A stretch of DNA of 64,000 nucleotides from JBBSJZ01 sp041751935 (lineage in GTDB: Bacteria > Planctomycetota > Planctomycetia > Pirellulales > Pirellulaceae). Below, one piece after another: positions 24,210-32,866 of the stretch. The stretch covers positions 1 through 64,000 of the forward strand of contig JBGSIA010000101.1 of NCBI GenBank assembly GCA_041751935.1, given 5' to 3'. A program made the translations under genes and the position numbers. The notes beneath the pieces were generated by a model that had not been told where the DNA came from, did no database searches, and saw only the letters and a list, made by a program, of their open reading frames with translations. Within the stretch, counting starts at the first letter, position 1, and each line of letters starts with the position of its first letter.

Positions 24210-26276
24210 TTAATCTGCCGTTAGCGATTCGATCGCTGGGTTATCCTCGCTAACTTCAGTCTCTTCTAGGACTACTCCCATTTCTTCGAATCGTTCGCGG
24301 ACTCTCGTCGCTGCGAGCGAGAATGGAAAGTCACTCACAATCGCTTGGTACTGCTTTCGTGCAGCATCAAACGACTTTCCTTTGTCGATTTTCGCGGCCG
24401 TACTCAACCGATTGCTAGCCACCTTTTCCAGATACAGAAATTCTCGTCCTAACTTTTCGAAGTCCGGTGCCTTAGTAAACGCCGCATCAATCTCCCGCTC
24501 AATAGTAAACGCGAGCAAGTGGTCTCGATCAAGCTTTGCGTCGCGCACCGTCGCGAGCTTTAAAAACAGCAACTCTCGGATCTTAGACTTCGCATCACTG
24601 CTCAAGTCCGTCGTTGCAGAACGGGTCGCGAGCCTGCAAAGAAAACGAACACCTGCCACATATCCCTCAGTCTTCTCAATCTGGGAAGCCTGCCGCAGCA
24701 GATCCGCTCGGTAGCGGTAGAGTATCTCCGAGCATTTGCGGCTGACGTCCGATGCCGGCCACATGGTGACGACTGCATCAAGCTGAACGTATTCGTCGAA
24801 ATCAGGTTTGGCCAAGTCCAACGCCATCGTTCGCTGGACTAAATGCGAATCCAACGGTGTTTGCAGTTGCATCGCCGCGAACGTGCCGGTGTGGTCTCGC
24901 ACAAACGCCATCAATTCGCGAGCTGTGGCAATCACTGTGGGGTTTGTTGGCTGATTCCTCAGTTGGTCGGTAATTTGATCAATGAGATCGGATTGCAGTT
25001 CATTGCTGATGTCCGCCGCCGGATCGGCATAGGCGAGACTCAACATGGCAACCACGAGGCTGCTCAGATCATCCGAGAATGCCGGGTCGGACAGTGATTC
25101 GGCAAGAGCTTTGCACAGCTCGCTTCTCGCCATTTGCACAATCTCGTCCTCGGGCGACGTATCGATGACGTGACGCAACAGCATCTCAGCGAACACTTTT
25201 CCCCCAGCTGCCCTCGTTGCTTTGGCTTCCTCGATTAGTGATTGCGGAGACTGGCCGCTATCTTCCACGAAGCGATATTCGCCGTCGGTTAAGTCCGCCA
25301 AACGCCGCATGTTGCCGCAACTGCTCGGATCTTCAAAAGCCACCGCGTGAATCGCAATATCGTCAGCGAATGCCTCGACTACTTCATATGCATCTGTTCT
25401 GCTATCGAAAATTCCGTGCGGTTTCGAGAGTGGACTGGGAGCAACGAACTCACCATCGGAGAGCATGAACACTGCGCTGGGGTTCATTTTCAGTGCCACA
25501 GACAGTGCCTGGCGCGGGTCGGTGCTGCCGCCAGGCGAAATCTCTGTCAGCCAATTCGCAAGCTGAATCTTGTTCTGCGCAGTCGCCGCGATTGGACTCG
25601 GAAGAACATTGGACTTGCTAAACATTTGCGTTGTTGAGCCACTGAACAACAGCACGTAAAACCGTTGCGATGAATCCAAATTATTGACGGACTTCACCAA
25701 TTCCGCAGCCGCACGAACGTAGCGGATGCCTTTCATGCTTCCGGAAATGTCCAGAATGTAGACAAAGTCGTGACCCTGGGCCTCGATGCCGAAAAACGAA
25801 CCTCGCAAACCACCGCCACCTCTGGACGCTTGGTTGCCCAAGCCGGCCCCCGACCCGTTGCTGTGGGGCGAAAAGAATTCTGGCCCCAATGACAGTGGAC
25901 TCGACAGGAATTCGTCCACTAATGCGGCATCCCCGGCAGGGTCCGCGGTTTTGACTTGAGCCATCAGGAACATTTCGCCGCCAGCGTCGTGATCGCCATC
26001 GGAGAAGCCAAGCGATATTACGTGCCGGGCAGCGCCGCCAAAGTCGGCTGGTGCGAGCAACATGGCGATCAACAACACGAGCGCCGCGTGAACGGTGATC
26101 GAGGTCAGCCATGGCGTCGCTTTCTTTTGCTTCGCATCGCGATCATGCAGCACAATCTGTGGAGTCGTTGCAGCGGCCTTACTCGTTTCAACAGGCGGCG
26201 GGACCGCAAGCCAAAAGTCGTCCGAAGATGTTTGCAGTTTCTGAGGAATCGGCGGCGGCACGAACTGACTGGACAT
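24210..26276 (-). CDS. vWA-domain protein with TonB-like membrane anchor
   Basis: 688 residues. A proline-containing cytoplasmic N-terminus precedes a single helix at about residues 56-75 that contains Ser59-x3-His63 ('LTSITVHAALVLLIAMLLAP'), the spacing of the essential Ser/His pair in TonB and TolA. A Gly-rich linker follows, then a vWA domain with a complete MIDAS ('DISGSMKG', 'SPGGSTDPRQAL' and 'MLSDGEF'), and a helical C-terminal half of about 350 residues. It is the first gene of a two-gene operon. Role unknown; the anchor suggests coupling to an ExbB/ExbD-type motor, which is inference. Confidence 0.82.
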   Translation of the reverse strand: MSSQFVPPPIPQKLQTSSDDFWLAVPPPVETSKAAATTPQIVLHDRDAKQKKATPWLTSITVHAALVLLIAMLLAPADFGGAARHVISLGFSDGDHDAGGEMFLMAQVKTADPAGDAALVDEFLSSPLSLGPEFFSPHSNGSGAGLGNQASRGGGGLRGSFFGIEAQGHDFVYILDISGSMKGIRYVRAAAELVKSVNNLDSSQRFYVLLFSGSTTQMFSKSNVLPSPIAATAQNKIQLANWLTEISPGGSTDPRQALSVALKMNPSAVFMLSDGEFVAPSPLSKPHGIFDSRTDAYEVVEAFADDIAIHAVAFEDPSSCGNMRRLADLTDGEYRFVEDSGQSPQSLIEEAKATRAAGGKVFAEMLLRHVIDTSPEDEIVQMARSELCKALAESLSDPAFSDDLSSLVVAMLSLAYADPAADISNELQSDLIDQITDQLRNQPTNPTVIATARELMAFVRDHTGTFAAMQLQTPLDSHLVQRTMALDLAKPDFDEYVQLDAVVTMWPASDVSRKCSEILYRYRADLLRQASQIEKTEGYVAGVRFLCRLATRSATTDLSSDAKSKIRELLFLKLATVRDAKLDRDHLLAFTIEREIDAAFTKAPDFEKLGREFLYLEKVASNRLSTAAKIDKGKSFDAARKQYQAIVSDFPFSLAATRVRERFEEMGVVLEETEVSEDNPAIESLTAD

Positions 26277-26458
26277 CTTGGCGCCTTAAGAAAAGTCGTG
26301 GAACCAAAGAATCGTCGGTAAGGATGGACAAGGAGATGAAACGCCCCAGACGCCAAGTTACGCTTTTCCAACCCGAGTGTCCAACTGCAAAAGGCACGCT
26401 TATAAGCTTTCGGCAGATTTTGCCGCTGGTTTGCTTTGCTGACTGAAATTCTCGCTGT

Positions 26459-27904
26459 TTAGCTTGTCGCTGCGACTGGCTTGCGTTTGGGTTTATAGAT
26501 TTCCGTAGCGGTGCCGAAGTGGACTTCACCGGCATTCATCAGTGTCTCGCTAAGTGTCGGGTGAGGATGGACACTCTCTGTGATGTCATGCACTACGCAT
26601 CCCATCTCGATTGCCAGCACTGCTTCGGCAATCAACTCACCCGCTCCGCTACCGACTATACCGCAGCCCAACACGCGATGAGTTTCAGGTTCGACAAGCC
26701 ACTTTGTCAAACCGTCGGTGATACCTAAAGCCTGTGCACGACCGCTGGCCGCCCACGGGTAAACTTCAACTTCAATGGCGATTCCTTGTACCTTGGCTTC
26801 GTTCTCTGTCAGACCTGCCCACGCGATTTCGGGGTCGGTAAATACAACCGCTGGGATGGCGCGTTTGTCAAATACCGCTGGCTTACCAGCAATGACTTCC
26901 GCAGCAACTCGTCCCTCGTGAGTGGCTTTGTGAGCAAGCATCGGATCGCCAGCCACATCGCCGATCGCAAAAATGTGAGGGTCCGCAGTTCGTTGTTGTT
27001 TGTCGCAAACGACAAAGCCACGCGAATTGACTTCGACTTTTGTGTTTTCCAAACCCAGGCCGCGAGTGACTGGGCGACGACCGACACTGACCAATACTCT
27101 ATCGAATCGTTCGTGCCCGAAATTGCCAGGGCCTTCGAAAGTAACTTCGACGCCGCCATCGGTTTCGGCAATCGAACCGACTTTGGTGTTTAAATAAACG
27201 CGACCACCACACATCTTGTCGATCCGCTTCGCAAGTGGTTTGACGAGATCACGGTCAGCTCCGGGAAGCAGTCCGTCCATCAGTTCGACAACCGTGACCT
27301 TGGTGCCAAGACTTGCGTAGACACTGCCCATTTCCAGGCCAATGTATCCGCCGCCGATCACGAGCAATGATTTCGGAATGTCAGCCAGCGCCAGTGCTCC
27401 GGTGCTGTCCATGACTCGATCACTGCCGATATTGAATGACGGTGGCATGGCGGGCACACTACCGGTTGCAAGCACACAATGATCGAAGGTTAGCTGGCCG
27501 CCTTCGGGGATCGATTCATGGTCGCCTTCGAGTTTGAGTGTGGTCGAGTTCACGAAACTACCCCGCGCCTGGATGACGGTGACGCCACGTCGTTTGGCCA
27601 AGTTTGCTAGGCCACCGGTCAAGTTGCTGATCACTTGGTCCTTGCGACCACGGACTTTGTCGACATCGATCTTCGGCGGGCTTGCGTATTCAACACCCCA
27701 TTCCGCGCCAAGTTCGTGGACTTCACCGATGACCTTGGCGACGTGCAGCAAGGCCTTGCTGGGGATGCAACCGCGAAGCAAGCACGTCCCACCAAGGCGC
27801 GGCTCGGCTTCGACAATGGTGACTTGCAGACCCTCGTCTGCCGCGAGAAAGGCAGCTGCATATCCGCCTGGGCCACCACCAAGAACGACAACAGATGAAT
27901 GCAT
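26459..27904 (-). CDS. lpdA: Dihydrolipoyl dehydrogenase
   Basis: FAD enzyme (E3) reoxidising lipoamide of 2-oxoacid dehydrogenase and glycine-cleavage complexes. Visible: FAD dinucleotide loop 'VVLGGGPGGYAAAFLAAD', redox cysteines in 'GGTCLLRGCIPSKALL', NAD loop 'VIGGGYIGLEMGSVYA', 'FAIGDVAGDPMLAHKATHEG', and the C-terminal catalytic His in 'VHPHPTLSE'. 481 aa, normal. No E1/E2 genes are adjacent. It lies downstream of rpsD on the same strand, separated by a hairpin that likely terminates rpsD. Confidence 0.96.
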   Translation of the reverse strand: MHSSVVVLGGGPGGYAAAFLAADEGLQVTIVEAEPRLGGTCLLRGCIPSKALLHVAKVIGEVHELGAEWGVEYASPPKIDVDKVRGRKDQVISNLTGGLANLAKRRGVTVIQARGSFVNSTTLKLEGDHESIPEGGQLTFDHCVLATGSVPAMPPSFNIGSDRVMDSTGALALADIPKSLLVIGGGYIGLEMGSVYASLGTKVTVVELMDGLLPGADRDLVKPLAKRIDKMCGGRVYLNTKVGSIAETDGGVEVTFEGPGNFGHERFDRVLVSVGRRPVTRGLGLENTKVEVNSRGFVVCDKQQRTADPHIFAIGDVAGDPMLAHKATHEGRVAAEVIAGKPAVFDKRAIPAVVFTDPEIAWAGLTENEAKVQGIAIEVEVYPWAASGRAQALGITDGLTKWLVEPETHRVLGCGIVGSGAGELIAEAVLAIEMGCVVHDITESVHPHPTLSETLMNAGEVHFGTATEIYKPKRKPVAATS

Positions 27905-27956
27905 GACCGTGGAACTTATTGTATGCGTGTAAAGAAGCGTCAGTTGCCAAACAAAG

Positions 27957-27988
27957 TGTCCGCGCGAACCAGTGAGTTCGCACGGACA
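27957..27988 (-). terminator. Hairpin downstream of rpsD
   Basis: TGTCCGCGCGAAC (27957-27969) and GTTCGCACGGACA (27976-27988), a 13-bp stem with one mismatch and a 6-nt loop. On the minus strand it is followed by CTTTGTTTGG. It lies 100 nt after the rpsD stop and before lpdA, so it probably ends rpsD transcription. Confidence 0.5.
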
Positions 27989-28088
27989 TTAGCAGGTTTC
28001 CGAAAAAGTGGGCTGAACCATTGGGAAGAAAATCAGACACCTTTTCGGATAGCCCATTAGCATGCTCCGAACATTGATCCAGTGCGAA

Positions 28089-28700
28089 TTATCGCGACAA
28101 GAATTCAACAACGCTATTCGCGTCCACTGGCAGCGAGATGTCGCTTGCACCGGGCATGCCAAGCACAGTTGCCTTCAAATTTTCGCTATCAAACGACACC
28201 CAGTCCAAGGGATCCGGTGATGCATTGGCGATCACACCGCGGTATAGATTTCGCAGGTTCTCGCGACCACGGACCTCGATGATATCGCCTGGTCGAAGCA
28301 AGTAGCTCGGCTTGTCGACCTTCGTTCCGTTGACGAAAAAGTGACCGTGTGCGATGCCTTGGCGAGCTTGGGGACGCGTTTTAGTGAAACCCACTCGGCG
28401 AACGACGTTGTCCAAACGACTTTCACACATCATCAACAGTTGTTCACCTGTATTGCCGAGCTTGCGACTGACGAATTCAAAGTAACGTCGAAGTTGACGT
28501 TCTCCCAAGCCATAATAATGTTTGATTTTTTGCTTCTCGGCCAATGCAGCACCGTAGTTACTGGGGCGACGGCCACCGCGAACGTGCATGCCCGGCGGAG
28601 TGTTGCGACGATCGGTCGCACGTGCGACACCGGCGGTTTCGTAGAGCAGAGCTCCTAAACGACGATTGATTCGAGCCTTGGGACCAGTGTATCGACCCAT
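28089..28700 (-). CDS. rpsD: 30S ribosomal protein S4
   Basis: Primary 16S rRNA-binding protein that nucleates small-subunit assembly. The start is at ATG 28700 ('MGRYTGPKARINRRLGALLYE'), giving 203 aa; the ATG-like start at 28751 adds residues absent in the family. Signature text 'KKIKHYYGLGERQLRRYF' (here 'KQKIKHYYGLGERQLRRYFE'), the S4 RNA-binding motif 'RLDNVVRRVGFTKTRPQARQGIAHGHFFVNG' and the C-terminal 'VEFLSR' are present. The zinc-finger cysteines are absent (C-minus form). It stands alone, away from an rpsM-rpsK-rpoA operon, and is divergent from moxR. Confidence 0.97.
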   Translation of the reverse strand: MGRYTGPKARINRRLGALLYETAGVARATDRRNTPPGMHVRGGRRPSNYGAALAEKQKIKHYYGLGERQLRRYFEFVSRKLGNTGEQLLMMCESRLDNVVRRVGFTKTRPQARQGIAHGHFFVNGTKVDKPSYLLRPGDIIEVRGRENLRNLYRGVIANASPDPLDWVSFDSENLKATVLGMPGASDISLPVDANSVVEFLSR

Positions 28701-28981
28701 TTCTTGAGCAGCCTTTCTGGGTGGGATTGTCCGTGGAGGAAAATCGAACACACCAAGTAAATAACGGGATTTGGCACCGACAGAAACATCGGCCCCAAGT
28801 GCGATCCAGGACTTCGGTGGCTACACGAACGAGCCGCCGATGGTCGCACATCGGATTCAGTACCGGATTGAGTTTCTCCATAAATCTCGATTTTTGCAAC
28901 CCCGGTCGAACCACCTTTCGTAACACTGTCTATTCCTTTCCATTCTCCACCTCACAGAAACACGACGGAGTTTTTCCAGGC

Positions 28982-29992
28982 ATGACGGACACGGCGAGCC
29001 AGGCTGGCGATGCAGTGGGCATTCTCACCGACCAAATTCAATCTCACAGCGAGCCGTTTCGGCGGATCGTCGCTCAAGTGAGCCGCATCCTGGTGGGACA
29101 AGAGCAGCTTGTTCACCGGATGCTCGTTGGTTTACTCACCGGCGGACACCTGTTGATCGAGGGTGTACCAGGACTGGCCAAGACAACGGCTGTGGCAAGC
29201 CTTGCAAAAGCGATCAATACTGGCTTTCAACGATTGCAGTTCACACCGGATTTGCTGCCAGCGGACTTAATTGGCACCCAGGTCTACCGCCCGCAGGATC
29301 AGACTTTCATCGTCCAGAAGGGGCCGATTTTTTCCAACTTGATTCTGGCCGACGAGATCAACCGCGCGCCAGCAAAGGTTCAAAGTGCATTGCTCGAAGC
29401 GATGCAGGAACGGCAGGTGACGATCGGTGGCGAAACGTTTTCGCTCACTGAACCGTTCCTCGTCATGGCGACACAAAATCCCGTCGAGCAAGAGGGCACC
29501 TACACACTTCCTGAGGCGCAAACCGATCGCTTCATGTTGAAAGTAATCGTTGACTATCCGAATCGCGACGACGAGTTGGAAATCTTGCGACGGATGAGCA
29601 AAACGAATACGAAAGTCGAAATCGAAGCGGTCACTTCGCCTCAAGAAATCTTGCATGCTCGTACGTTGATCGATCAAATTTTTATCGATTCCAAGATTGA
29701 AAACTATATCGTCGATTTGGTAATGGCGACCCGTCGACCGGAAGCATACGGGCTGAAACTCGCTGGGCTGATCCAGTTCGGCGGTTCGCCGCGGGCGACG
29801 ATTAACCTAGCGCTCGCAGCCAAAGCCAACGCGTTCCTTGCCGGTCGTGGTTACGTTACGCCACAAGACGTGAAACAAATTGCTCTCGATGTGTTGCGGC
29901 ATCGAGTGATGATCACATATGAAGCCGAAGCGGAAGAACGAACCAGCGAGTCGATCGTGGCCCAGATCCTCCAGCATATCCCCGTACCGTGA
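28982..29992 (+). CDS. MoxR-family AAA+ ATPase
   Basis: 336 residues. Walker A 'GVPGLAKTT', Walker B 'LILADEINRAPAKVQSALLEAMQE', sensor 1 'PFLVMATQNPVEQEGTYTLPEAQTDRFM' are all in place, as in MoxR proteins that act as chaperones for vWA proteins. The start is ATG 28982, preceded by GGAG; the upstream extension covers the rpsD promoter. It leads a tightly packed operon (DUF58, BatD-like tail, BatA, BatB/C, BatD/E) and overlaps the next gene by 4 nt. Confidence 0.95.
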   Translation: MTDTASQAGDAVGILTDQIQSHSEPFRRIVAQVSRILVGQEQLVHRMLVGLLTGGHLLIEGVPGLAKTTAVASLAKAINTGFQRLQFTPDLLPADLIGTQVYRPQDQTFIVQKGPIFSNLILADEINRAPAKVQSALLEAMQERQVTIGGETFSLTEPFLVMATQNPVEQEGTYTLPEAQTDRFMLKVIVDYPNRDDELEILRRMSKTNTKVEIEAVTSPQEILHARTLIDQIFIDSKIENYIVDLVMATRRPEAYGLKLAGLIQFGGSPRATINLALAAKANAFLAGRGYVTPQDVKQIALDVLRHRVMITYEAEAEERTSESIVAQILQHIPVP

Positions 29993-30864
29993 TCCCAGCC
30001 GAAGTCCTGAAAAAGATCCGTCGCATTCAAATCCGCACCTCGCACAAAGTTGACGCGTTGCTTGCCGGTACTTGGCATTCAGCGTTCAAGGGTCGCGGTA
30101 TCGAGTTCGAAGAAGTGCGGCCGTATGCGATCGGCGACGATGTTCGCACGATCGATTGGAACGTTACCGCTCGCAGCGACCAGCCGTTTGTGAAGTTGTT
30201 TCGCGAAGAACGCGAACTTGCGGTGATCTTGCTCGTCGATCTCTCCGGCTCGCAACAGTTCGGTACGAACCAGCAAACTAAACGTGAATTGGTCGCGGAA
30301 CTTGGCGCCACGCTCGCTATGTCCGCGATCAAAAACAATGACTCCGTAGGATTGACGCTGTTCACCGATCAAATTGAAAAAAGTATTCCGCCGCGCAAAG
30401 GCTCACGTCACGTATTGCGGCTGATTCGTGAGTTGCTGTACTGCGAACCCGTGGGACGCGGAACGAATCTTCGTGGAGCGCTGGAGCATTTGAATCGCAC
30501 CACTCACCGACGAGCAGTGGTCTTCTTAATCAGCGACTTCCAGGACAACAATTTTGAAACGACGCTACGTGTGGCGCGGCGCAAACACGATATCATTCCC
30601 GTGGTCGTTACGGATCGACGTGAACGAGAGTTGCCCAATGTTGGATTGTTGCGACTGCGTGATGAAGAGACTGGTGAAACGATCACCTTGGATACCGCCA
30701 GTCGCAGCAGCCGGGCGGCCTACGCCAAACTCTGTGACCAGCGTGATGAAGCTCGCAGCGCCTTGTTTCGACGCCTGAAGCTCCAGCCCTTGGCTATTCA
30801 GACCGGACATGATTTCGTGGACTCGTTGAGGCGATACTTCCATCAACGGGAGAACCGCCGATGA
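29989..30864 (+). CDS. DUF58 domain protein
   Basis: 291 residues, GTG start inside the 4-nt overlap with moxR. The DUF58 core reads 'GRGIEFEEVRPYAIGDDVRTIDWNVTARSDQPFVKLFREERE', followed by a vWA-like 'LVDLSGSQQFG', in which the MIDAS is partial. A conserved partner of MoxR; the pair is thought to assemble or mature vWA proteins. Cytoplasmic, with no signal or membrane segment. Operon position second. Confidence 0.94.
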   Translation: MIPAEVLKKIRRIQIRTSHKVDALLAGTWHSAFKGRGIEFEEVRPYAIGDDVRTIDWNVTARSDQPFVKLFREERELAVILLVDLSGSQQFGTNQQTKRELVAELGATLAMSAIKNNDSVGLTLFTDQIEKSIPPRKGSRHVLRLIRELLYCEPVGRGTNLRGALEHLNRTTHRRAVVFLISDFQDNNFETTLRVARRKHDIIPVVVTDRRERELPNVGLLRLRDEETGETITLDTASRSSRAAYAKLCDQRDEARSALFRRLKLQPLAIQTGHDFVDSLRRYFHQRENRR

Positions 30865-31796
30865 GCGACATCATCAAGTTTGCACTGCTGATCGTTTGGT
30901 TGATGTCGACGATAGGCATTGGCTGGACAAGCGAAACAAATACAACCATCGATGGCCACGTGAAGATGGTCGCGGAGGTTTCAACGAACCAGGTCCAGGT
31001 CGCTGAGCCGTTAACGCTGCGATTGACCGTTACTGCTCCAGCCGATGTGACTGTTTCATTTCCCAGCGTCAGCGAACGAGTTGGTCAATGGGATGTCATT
31101 TCACATCAAGATGTCTTGGGGATTCCTGCCGGTGATCAACGTACCTGGACTCGTACGTTAATATTCGAAACCATCGAAACGGGCGACATATCCATTCCGC
31201 CAATGGATGCGTCGTGGTCCGAGTCGGATTCTGCTCCAACATTGATCGCCTCAAAACCGTTTCAGGTTCATGTCGCAAGCGTATTGGAAGACCGCGCCGA
31301 TCCGACGAAGTTCCGTGACATTGCGTCCGTGATCGATGTCCCGTTACCGCCGCCGGAGCAATCGTATGGCTGGATCGGTTGGACAGCGGCTGGGTGCTTA
31401 GCTGCCATCGCGCTAGCTGGACTCGTTGTTGTTGTTGCGCGTCGCCGACAACCGACAGTGACGCCGCGGCGATGGGCCTTGGATGAAATTGATGCCATCG
31501 TTAATTCCGATTCGTTCCAGCAGCACGATTGCGAAACGGTGCTACAACGATTGAGTGATTGTTTGAGAGACTATTTGACTTTCCAATTCGGTGTGGCAGC
31601 CTCGTTCCAGACGCGAGAGGAACTGTTGGCGGCAGTTGCTGAAAAACAAGTGGAATCGCTTGATACGACCGGACTCGCCAGATTGCTGGCGACAGCGGAC
31701 GCTGTGAAATTTGCTTCAGCGGTTATGACTGCCGAGGAACTATTGTCGGCTGTTGAACTGGCGCGACAGATCATCGTTTCGGAGGGAGTCTGCTGA
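30861..31796 (+). CDS. BatD-like/DUF4381-type membrane protein
   Basis: 311 residues. N-terminal signal or anchor (residues 5-23), an extracytoplasmic beta-rich domain ('VQVAEPLTLRLTVTAPADVTVSFPSV' is BatD-like), then a membrane helix at about 172-192 followed by a cytoplasmic tail with a regular helical part ('LQRLSDCLRDYLTFQFG' ... 'LARLLATADAVKFA'). This is the combination seen in DUF4381 proteins of Bat operons. Overlaps its neighbours by 4 nt and 1 nt. Role in the Bat complex inferred from context. Confidence 0.8.
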   Translation: MSDIIKFALLIVWLMSTIGIGWTSETNTTIDGHVKMVAEVSTNQVQVAEPLTLRLTVTAPADVTVSFPSVSERVGQWDVISHQDVLGIPAGDQRTWTRTLIFETIETGDISIPPMDASWSESDSAPTLIASKPFQVHVASVLEDRADPTKFRDIASVIDVPLPPPEQSYGWIGWTAAGCLAAIALAGLVVVVARRRQPTVTPRRWALDEIDAIVNSDSFQQHDCETVLQRLSDCLRDYLTFQFGVAASFQTREELLAAVAEKQVESLDTTGLARLLATADAVKFASAVMTAEELLSAVELARQIIVSEGVC

Positions 31797-32866
31797 TGTT
31801 TTACTCTCCGTGGTATTTCCTGCTGTTGTTGTTCCTGCCGCTGGCCGCTTGGCGATTGTTTGCCGCCAGGAAAAAGCCGGCGGCGAGATTCAGCTCGCTG
31901 GTAATCACCCGGCAAATATCAACGACGCTTCGTGGGCGGTTGTTGTGGTTGCCACCGGCATTGACATTGGCCTCGATTTTTTTCTTGATATTGGCACTGG
32001 CGCGGCCGCGCGAGGGAAGAGATCAAGCAATCTCGCAAACCGAAGGGATCGCGATCGAAATGGTCGTTGACCGTAGCGGTAGCATGCAAGCCATGGATTT
32101 CAAAATTGATGGCGAACACGTTGACCGTTTGACCGCAATTAAGAGCGTGGTCGCCAAATTTGTGCTCGGAGCCGACGAATTGGAAGGCCGCTTTTCCGAT
32201 CTTGTGGGACTGATCACGTTCGCTGGGTATGCGGATGCACAAACGCCGCCGACTCTCGACCACGCTTTCTTGATTTCGCAACTGAACCAAGCCCGCATCG
32301 TGACCAATCGCAGTGAGGACGGGACCGCGATTGGCGACGCGATCTCACTAGCAGTCGAGAAACTCAATACCTTGGACACGCGGCAACAAGAGAAAGTCAA
32401 AAGCAAGATTGTGATCTTGCTAACCGATGGCGAAAACAATGCCGGCGAGCTGCAACCCATCACGGCGGCAGAACTGGCGCAAACAATGGGCATTAAGATC
32501 TATACGATTGGCGTTGGCACCAAAGGTGAGGCGCCCATTCCGATGCGACATCCGCTGACCGGTCGCCAATCGATCCAGTGGGTGCCGGTGAACATTGACG
32601 AAGCGACACTGGAGAAGGTCGCTGCGGCGACGGGCGGTAGGTACTTTCGCGCTACCGATACAGATTCCTTGGAGCGGATTTACGATGAAATCAATCAACT
32701 AGAGAAAACACACGTTGAGGCAACCCACTACGTTGACTATCGCGAATTGTCTGTCCAGTCCTACAAAACCGGTCAATTCACCGTGCCGCCGCTGTTGCTC
32801 GTTCCGCTATTGTTGCTTGCACTTCGTGTATTGCTTGAGCAAACGTGGCTAAGGGAGATGACATGA
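31796..32866 (+). CDS. batA: BatA-type vWA membrane protein
   Basis: 356 residues. N-terminal helix ('FLLLLFLPLAAWRLFAARKKP'), a second helix, then an extracytoplasmic vWA domain with an intact MIDAS ('VDRSGSMQAMDF', 'DGTAIGDAI', 'LLTDGENNAG') and a final C-terminal helix ('VPPLLLVPLLLLALRVLLEQTWL'). Bat proteins (Bacteroides aerotolerance) are envelope vWA proteins of uncertain function. Ends in an ATGA overlap with the BatB gene. Confidence 0.9.
   Translation: MFYSPWYFLLLLFLPLAAWRLFAARKKPAARFSSLVITRQISTTLRGRLLWLPPALTLASIFFLILALARPREGRDQAISQTEGIAIEMVVDRSGSMQAMDFKIDGEHVDRLTAIKSVVAKFVLGADELEGRFSDLVGLITFAGYADAQTPPTLDHAFLISQLNQARIVTNRSEDGTAIGDAISLAVEKLNTLDTRQQEKVKSKIVILLTDGENNAGELQPITAAELAQTMGIKIYTIGVGTKGEAPIPMRHPLTGRQSIQWVPVNIDEATLEKVAAATGGRYFRATDTDSLERIYDEINQLEKTHVEATHYVDYRELSVQSYKTGQFTVPPLLLVPLLLLALRVLLEQTWLREMT

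Noticed and set aside
25681..26112. Arg-rich minus frame within the vWA gene
   Set aside because: A shadow of the vWA coding region in another phase.
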